Part shown: one piece after another, positions 59,854 to 64,000 of the stretch | Position numbering within the stretch: position 1 is the stretch's first letter | Layout of the letters: each line of letters starts with the position of its first letter | Source of the DNA: an uncultured Paracoccaceae bacterium | Lineage (GTDB): Bacteria; Pseudomonadota; Alphaproteobacteria; Rhodobacterales; Rhodobacteraceae | Assembly (NCBI GenBank): GCA_947503935.1 | Contig: CANNFR010000003.1 | Location: 62,001 to 126,000, forward strand | Length of the DNA stretch: 64,000 nucleotides | Direction of reading: 5' to 3' | Notes under the pieces: model-generated | What the model was told of the DNA's origin: nothing | What the model saw: the letters and a program-made list of their open reading frames with translations, nothing else | The model's database searches: none | Made by a program: the position numbers and the translations under genes

Positions 59854-60669
59854 CTATTGGCCTTGGCGTTCCGCCTCTTTCGCGGCGTTCCAGAGCGCGT
59901 CCATCTCGTCCAGATCGCTGTCTTCCGGCCGCTTGCCCTTCGCGGCGAGGGCCGCTTCGATGGTGGCGAAGCGGCGGGTGAACTTGGCGTTCGCTGCGCG
60001 CAAGGCGGCCTCGGGATCAGTGTGCAGATGGCGGGCGAGGTTGGCCATCACAAAGAGAAGGTCGCCGAATTCCTCGGCGATCTCGTCTTGGGTAAACCGC
60101 TCGCGCGCCTCGGTCAGCTCATGCGCCTCTTCCACGATCTTGGCTAAGACGTGGCTCGCATCGGGCCAGTCAAAGCCGACGCGGGCGGCGCGTTTTTGCA
60201 GTTTCACCGCGCGGGTCAGCGCCGGCAGGCCAAGGGCCACGCCATCCAGCGTGCCTTGGGGCCCGCGTTCGGCGGCCTTCAGGGCCTCCCAATCGGCGGT
60301 TTGCTGATCGGCGCTTTTGTCGCGGCTCTCATTGCCGAAGACATGGGGGTGGCGCGCGACCATCTTGTCGGCGATGGCTTGGGTGATCGAGGTGAAATCG
60401 AAACGCCCCGCCTCGGCCCCCATCTGCGCGTGATAGACCACCTGCAGCAACAGATCGCCCAACTCGCCCTCAAGCTCGCCCCAGGCCTCGCGCTCAATCG
60501 CGTCGGCGACCTCATGGGCCTCTTCGATCGTGTAGGGCGCGATGCTGGCGAAGGTTTGTTCGATGTCCCACGGGCAGCCGGTTTCGGGGTCGCGCAGGCG
60601 CGCCATGATCTGCAACAGGCGGGACAGGGCGGCATCCGGGCTTGCGGGCGGTGGCGGTTTTGTGCTCAT
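59854..60669 (-). CDS. mazG: Nucleoside triphosphate pyrophosphohydrolase MazG
   Basis: A 271-residue tandem MazG protein that hydrolyses NTPs to NMP and pyrophosphate. Both domains show the metal-binding pattern: EEAHEVADAIE with GELGDLLLQVVYH in the first, EEAHELTEARE with EEFGDLLFVMANL in the second. The PETGCPWD segment is typical. Start ATG 60669 is chosen for family length; an upstream extension of about 135 codons is not conserved-looking. It diverges from the M20 gene by 37 nt. Confidence 0.95.
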   Translation of the reverse strand: MSTKPPPPASPDAALSRLLQIMARLRDPETGCPWDIEQTFASIAPYTIEEAHEVADAIEREAWGELEGELGDLLLQVVYHAQMGAEAGRFDFTSITQAIADKMVARHPHVFGNESRDKSADQQTADWEALKAAERGPQGTLDGVALGLPALTRAVKLQKRAARVGFDWPDASHVLAKIVEEAHELTEARERFTQDEIAEEFGDLLFVMANLARHLHTDPEAALRAANAKFTRRFATIEAALAAKGKRPEDSDLDEMDALWNAAKEAERQGQ

Positions 60670-60706
60670 GAAGGGGTAATAAACACAGAAGCGAGGGAAC
60701 GCCACC

Positions 60707-61870
60707 ATGCCAGTCATCAACCGCATTGCCGATATGAGCGACGAGATGAAGGGCTGGCGGCATTGGCTGCACAGGCATCCCGAACTGCAATTCGACCTGC
60801 CCCAGACGGCGAATTTCGTGGCCGAGCGGCTGCGGGAGTTCGGAGTTGACGAGATCCACGAGGGCATCGCAACCACCGGCATCATCGCGATCATCGAAGG
60901 GCAGGGCGCGGGGCCCACGATCGGCCTGCGGGCCGATATGGACGCCTTGCCGATCGACGAGGCGACGGGGGCGACCCATGCCTCGGAAACGCCCGGCAAG
61001 ATGCATGCCTGCGGCCATGACGGGCATACGGCGATGCTGCTGGGGGCTGCGAAATACCTGGCAGAGACGCGCAATTTCGCGGGCCGCGTCGCGCTGATCT
61101 TTCAGCCGGCGGAAGAGGGCGGCGGCGGTGCTGACGTGATGGTGAAGGAGGGTGTGCTCGAGCGGTTCGATATCGGCCGGGTCTATGCGCTGCACAATGC
61201 GCCGAACCTTGAGGCGGGGCATTTCCAGACGACACCGGGCCCGATCATGGCCGCCGTCGACACGTTCGAGGTGGATGTGAAGGGCAAGGGTGGCCATGGG
61301 GCGATGCCCCATGAGGCGGTCGATCCAATTGTTGCGGCGGTGGGCATCGTGCAGGCGATCCAGACCATCGTCAGCCGCAACAATTTCGCATTAGATGATC
61401 TGGTCGTCTCGGTCACGCAGATCCACACCGGCACGGCGGACAATATCATCCCCGAGACCGCATGGATTTGCGGCACGGTCCGCACCTTCGACCCCAAGGT
61501 GCAGGAGATGGTGATGCGCCGGATGGAGGAGATCGTCGCGGGCCAGGCGGTGGCCTATGGGGTGGAGGCCAAGCTGTCCTACAAGATCGGCTATCCGGCC
61601 ACTGTGAACGATGCCGACGAGGTCGCCTTCGCCGCCGATGTGGCGCGCGAGATTGCGGGCGATGTAGGCGTGAACGCGGCAGGCGGGCGCGAGATGGGGG
61701 CCGAGGATTTCGCCTATATGCTGAACGTGCGGCCCGGCGCCTATCTGTTTCTGGGGCAGGGGGCGAGTGCCGGGTTGCACCACCCGGAATACGACTTCAA
61801 CGATGAGGTATCGGCGGCGGGTGCCTCGTTCTTTGCTCGGTTGGTCGAGCGGGCGCAGCCTGTCAGCTAG
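60707..61870 (+). CDS. M20 family amidohydrolase (aminoacylase/hippurate hydrolase-type)
   Basis: A 387-residue zinc peptidase-like amidohydrolase. Metal-binding motifs: LHRHPEL, RADMDALPI, HACGHDGHTAMLLGA, FQPAEEGGGGADVM and a C-terminal HHPEYDFND. It cleaves N-acyl amino acids or similar amides in the cytoplasm. Its TAG stop shares a CTAG palindrome with the stop of the convergent KAS III-like gene. Confidence 0.93.
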   Translation: MPVINRIADMSDEMKGWRHWLHRHPELQFDLPQTANFVAERLREFGVDEIHEGIATTGIIAIIEGQGAGPTIGLRADMDALPIDEATGATHASETPGKMHACGHDGHTAMLLGAAKYLAETRNFAGRVALIFQPAEEGGGGADVMVKEGVLERFDIGRVYALHNAPNLEAGHFQTTPGPIMAAVDTFEVDVKGKGGHGAMPHEAVDPIVAAVGIVQAIQTIVSRNNFALDDLVVSVTQIHTGTADNIIPETAWICGTVRTFDPKVQEMVMRRMEEIVAGQAVAYGVEAKLSYKIGYPATVNDADEVAFAADVAREIAGDVGVNAAGGREMGAEDFAYMLNVRPGAYLFLGQGASAGLHHPEYDFNDEVSAAGASFFARLVERAQPVS

Positions 61871-62985
61871 GCCTTTTCGACGATCACCGAGCCCACCGAA
61901 TAACCTGCGCCGAACGAACAGATCAGGCCCAGATCACCCGCGGCCAGATCGGCGGAATTCTTGGCAAACGCGATGATCGACCCGGCGGATGAGGTGTTGG
62001 CGTAGTCTTGCAGGATGTTGGGTTGCTCCCCCGCCTCGGGGTCGCGACCCAGAACCTTTTTGCCGATGTAATCGTTCATCGTCTTGTTGGCCTGATGCAG
62101 CCAGAGACGGCTTAGCTGATCGGCGCCGATGCCCTCGCCCTCCATATGGTTGGCGATATGCTGGCTGACCAGAGGCAGCACCTCCTTGAACACCTTGCGG
62201 CCGTTTTGCATGAACTGCATGTCGCGCCGGTCGTCCATCTGGTCGCGGGTGCGGCGCAGAAAGCCGTCATTGTTGCGGATGTTGTTGGAAAACTGCGTGG
62301 CGCAGCGGGTTGAGCGGATTTTGTAATAGGGCGCGCGGGCCAGGTCAGCACGCTCAAGCACCAGGGCGGTGGCCACATCGCCGAAGATGAAGTGGCAATC
62401 ACGGTCACGCCATTCCAGATGGGCCGAGCAGATCTCGGGGTTGACGACCAGCGCGCGGGCCACGCTGCCCGAGCGGATCATGTCGGCTGCGGCCTGGATC
62501 CCGAAGGTGGCCGAGGAACAGGCGACGTTCATGTCGAAGGCAAAGCCGCCCGCGCCCAGAAGGCTTTGGATTTCAACGGCAATCGCGGGATAAGCGCGTT
62601 CATGGTTCGAGGCGGCGCAGAGGACGCAATCGACGTCGCTACCCTCAAGCCCGGCCATTGCGAGGGCCTGGTTTGCCGCATCCAGCGCCATCTCGGCCAT
62701 TAGGCTGGGGTCGTCATCGGCGCGTGGCGTGAGGCGGGGGAAAAGGCGCGCGGGGTCCAGAACGCCGGTCTTGTCCATGACATAGCGCTGTTCGATGCCC
62801 GAGGCAGAGACAATGAATTCGGACGAGGAATGTGGCTTTGCCTCAAGACGGCCCGCCGCGATGGCTTCGGCATTTTCGGCATTGAAGAGGTCGGCATGGG
62901 CGTTGAAGGCGGCGACCAGTTCGTCGTTCGAGATGGTCTCGGACGGGGTGAATACCCCACATCCGCTGATGACAACGCTGTGCAT
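61867..62985 (-). CDS. 3-oxoacyl-ACP synthase III family protein (FabH-like)
   Basis: A 372-residue thiolase-fold condensing enzyme. The catalytic triad is Cys156 in NVACSSATFG, His297 in WLHQAN and Asn330 in YANTSSAG, the order of beta-ketoacyl-ACP synthase III. An early segment (NAHADLFNAENAEAIA) is longer than in housekeeping FabH, so it is a family member rather than certainly FabH itself. Possible roles are fatty-acid initiation or a special acyl product. Confidence 0.9.
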   Translation of the reverse strand: MHSVVISGCGVFTPSETISNDELVAAFNAHADLFNAENAEAIAAGRLEAKPHSSSEFIVSASGIEQRYVMDKTGVLDPARLFPRLTPRADDDPSLMAEMALDAANQALAMAGLEGSDVDCVLCAASNHERAYPAIAVEIQSLLGAGGFAFDMNVACSSATFGIQAAADMIRSGSVARALVVNPEICSAHLEWRDRDCHFIFGDVATALVLERADLARAPYYKIRSTRCATQFSNNIRNNDGFLRRTRDQMDDRRDMQFMQNGRKVFKEVLPLVSQHIANHMEGEGIGADQLSRLWLHQANKTMNDYIGKKVLGRDPEAGEQPNILQDYANTSSAGSIIAFAKNSADLAAGDLGLICSFGAGYSVGSVIVEKA

Positions 62986-63086
62986 GGACGCCTCCCTGAT
63001 AGGGGAATGACCCTATTGCGCCGGGGCCGGGCTTGTCCAGCCATGGCAATACGGTGGGCGTCGTCGCTTCGGAATACTCCCGCCGG

Positions 63087-64000
63087 TCAGGCTGCGTCGG
63101 ACGGTTTGCGCCCCTCGTCGAGGCGGGTGACCAGGGCAGTCTCAAGCTCTTTATTGAATTCCTTCGCGCGGGCGACATAGGCCTGGTTCTCTTCCACCGG
63201 CACACCGGGTTTCCAGAGCGAGGCCAGCTCGCGCACCGAGGCGCGGTCGAGCTTGAAGAAGGTCTGCTCCATCTCGTGCGCTTCGTATTCGTTCAGCCCC
63301 ATATTCTCCAACACGTAGCGACCGGCGCGCAGAGAGGAATCGAACATCTCGCGCACGATATCGTCGGCCCCGGCCTGATAGAGGCGATAGACATCGACAC
63401 GGTCATGGCCGCGGGCGACGATATGCAGATCGGGGCGTTCGCGCCTTGCATAGCCCACAAGGCGCACCGCCGCATCGCGATCGTCCAGCGCCACGACCAG
63501 CACCTTGGCTGTGCGCAGGCCCGCGGCATGCAGCAGTTCGGGTCGCGTGGGATCGCCGTAGAAGCCCTTGAAGCCGAACTTGCGCATCAGCTCGATCGTT
63601 TCCAGGTTGTGGTCCAGAACGGTGGTCTGAAAGCCCGCGCTTTGCACAAGGCGGTTCACCACCTGGCCGAAGCGGCCAACGCCCGCGATGATGACGGGCT
63701 GCTGTTCGTCGATCTCATCTGCGGGCTGCGCTTCGCCCGCCTCGGACATGCGTTTTGACATCTGCTCCCACGCGATGAAGAAGAGCGGCGTCAGCAGCAT
63801 TGTCAGCGCGACGACCAGAAGCAGGGTCTGCGCGGTGCCGGCGGGCAGCACGCTTTGCTGCAGCGAGAACGAGATCAGGACAAAGCCGAACTCGCCCGCC
63901 TGGGCCAGCCCCAAGGTGAACAGCCATTGATCGCGCCCGCGCAGCTTGAAGAGCCAGCCCAGCAGGAACAAGATCACCCCTTTGATCGCCATCACCCCCA
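63087..64000 (-). CDS. Kef-type K+ efflux protein, C-terminal part (cut by window end)
   Basis: The 3' part of a monovalent cation:proton antiporter-2 gene; its start lies beyond the right window edge. The visible part has the last membrane helices (GVILFLLGWLFKLRG and LLLVVALTMLLTPLFFIAW), then a KTN/RCK domain with the NAD-binding IIAGVGRFGQVVNRLV, followed by a TrkA-N type fold (TVLDHNLETIELMRKFG, FYGDPTRPELL). KefB/KefC are glutathione-gated K+ efflux systems in the inner membrane. The exact paralogue cannot be told. Confidence 0.93.
   Translation of the reverse strand, partial: GVMAIKGVILFLLGWLFKLRGRDQWLFTLGLAQAGEFGFVLISFSLQQSVLPAGTAQTLLLVVALTMLLTPLFFIAWEQMSKRMSEAGEAQPADEIDEQQPVIIAGVGRFGQVVNRLVQSAGFQTTVLDHNLETIELMRKFGFKGFYGDPTRPELLHAAGLRTAKVLVVALDDRDAAVRLVGYARRERPDLHIVARGHDRVDVYRLYQAGADDIVREMFDSSLRAGRYVLENMGLNEYEAHEMEQTFFKLDRASVRELASLWKPGVPVEENQAYVARAKEFNKELETALVTRLDEGRKPSDAA

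Overview
The window is a chromosomal segment of an alphaproteobacterium, most likely of the Roseobacter/Rhodobacteraceae group. The evidence is high GC, the folB-folP-glmM order, glyQ with a DUF6446 gene before glyS, a direct-repeat GTTC-N7-GTTC LexA box, an aa3-type ctaD, a TctCBA transporter and DUF6324/DUF2244/DUF3008 genes. Gene density is high, with many 4-nt start/stop overlaps. Both strands are used about equally. I see no insertion sequence, phage or CRISPR array.

Layout. 1-3.4 kb: 3' end of ilvC with a terminator, a subtilase without signal peptide followed by a small protein resembling a subtilisin propeptide inhibitor, and a nucleotidyltransferase. 3.3-10.3 kb (minus): folB-folP-glmM, a SleB-type hydrolase and a divergent PPDK-like protein. 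10.4-16 kb: glyS, DUF6446 and glyQ, then a secreted protein with SPOR-like, peptidoglycan-binding and catalytically dead trypsin-like domains. 16-23 kb: UbiH-like monooxygenase, HAD hydrolase, GntR regulator, a membrane glycosyltransferase with an MshEN-like (possibly c-di-GMP-binding) N-terminus, carA, and a GatB/YqeY protein fused by start/stop overlap to an AraC-family gene remnant. 23-32 kb: secreted hypotheticals, an acyl-CoA ligase, a GST, ctaD, a TPR protein and mmcB with a LexA box.

32-36.5 kb: tctCBA plus a CaiB-type CoA-transferase, which fits uptake of a carboxylate followed by CoA activation. 36.5-38.4 kb: DUF6324, a GNAT acetyltransferase, a 105-bp inverted-repeat element and tRNA-His(GTG). 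37.7-42.6 kb (minus): a tightly overlapped operon for a Tat-exported molybdenum hydroxylase, its [2Fe-2S] subunit, a diheme cytochrome c and a Crp-type regulator. 43.1-51.8 kb (minus): the most unusual part, an operon of a 2373-residue LamG-repeat protein and two small proteins that share a beta-rich module.

52.4-64 kb: lipB, tRNA-Leu(GAG), a sulfur-handling cluster (TIGR01244 protein, two half-size YeeE/YedE proteins, a persulfide dioxygenase-like MBL protein), a DksA-like protein, an APH-like kinase with a bifunctional beta-oxidation-like protein, mazG, an M20 amidohydrolase, a KAS III-like enzyme and the 3' part of a Kef-type K+ efflux gene cut by the window end.

Main candidates for something new are the giant LamG operon, the subtilase with its I9-like neighbour, the pseudoprotease, the MshEN-glycosyltransferase fusion and the leaderless-looking LexA-controlled mmcB promoter. 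Families are named from motif recognition, not from database searches.
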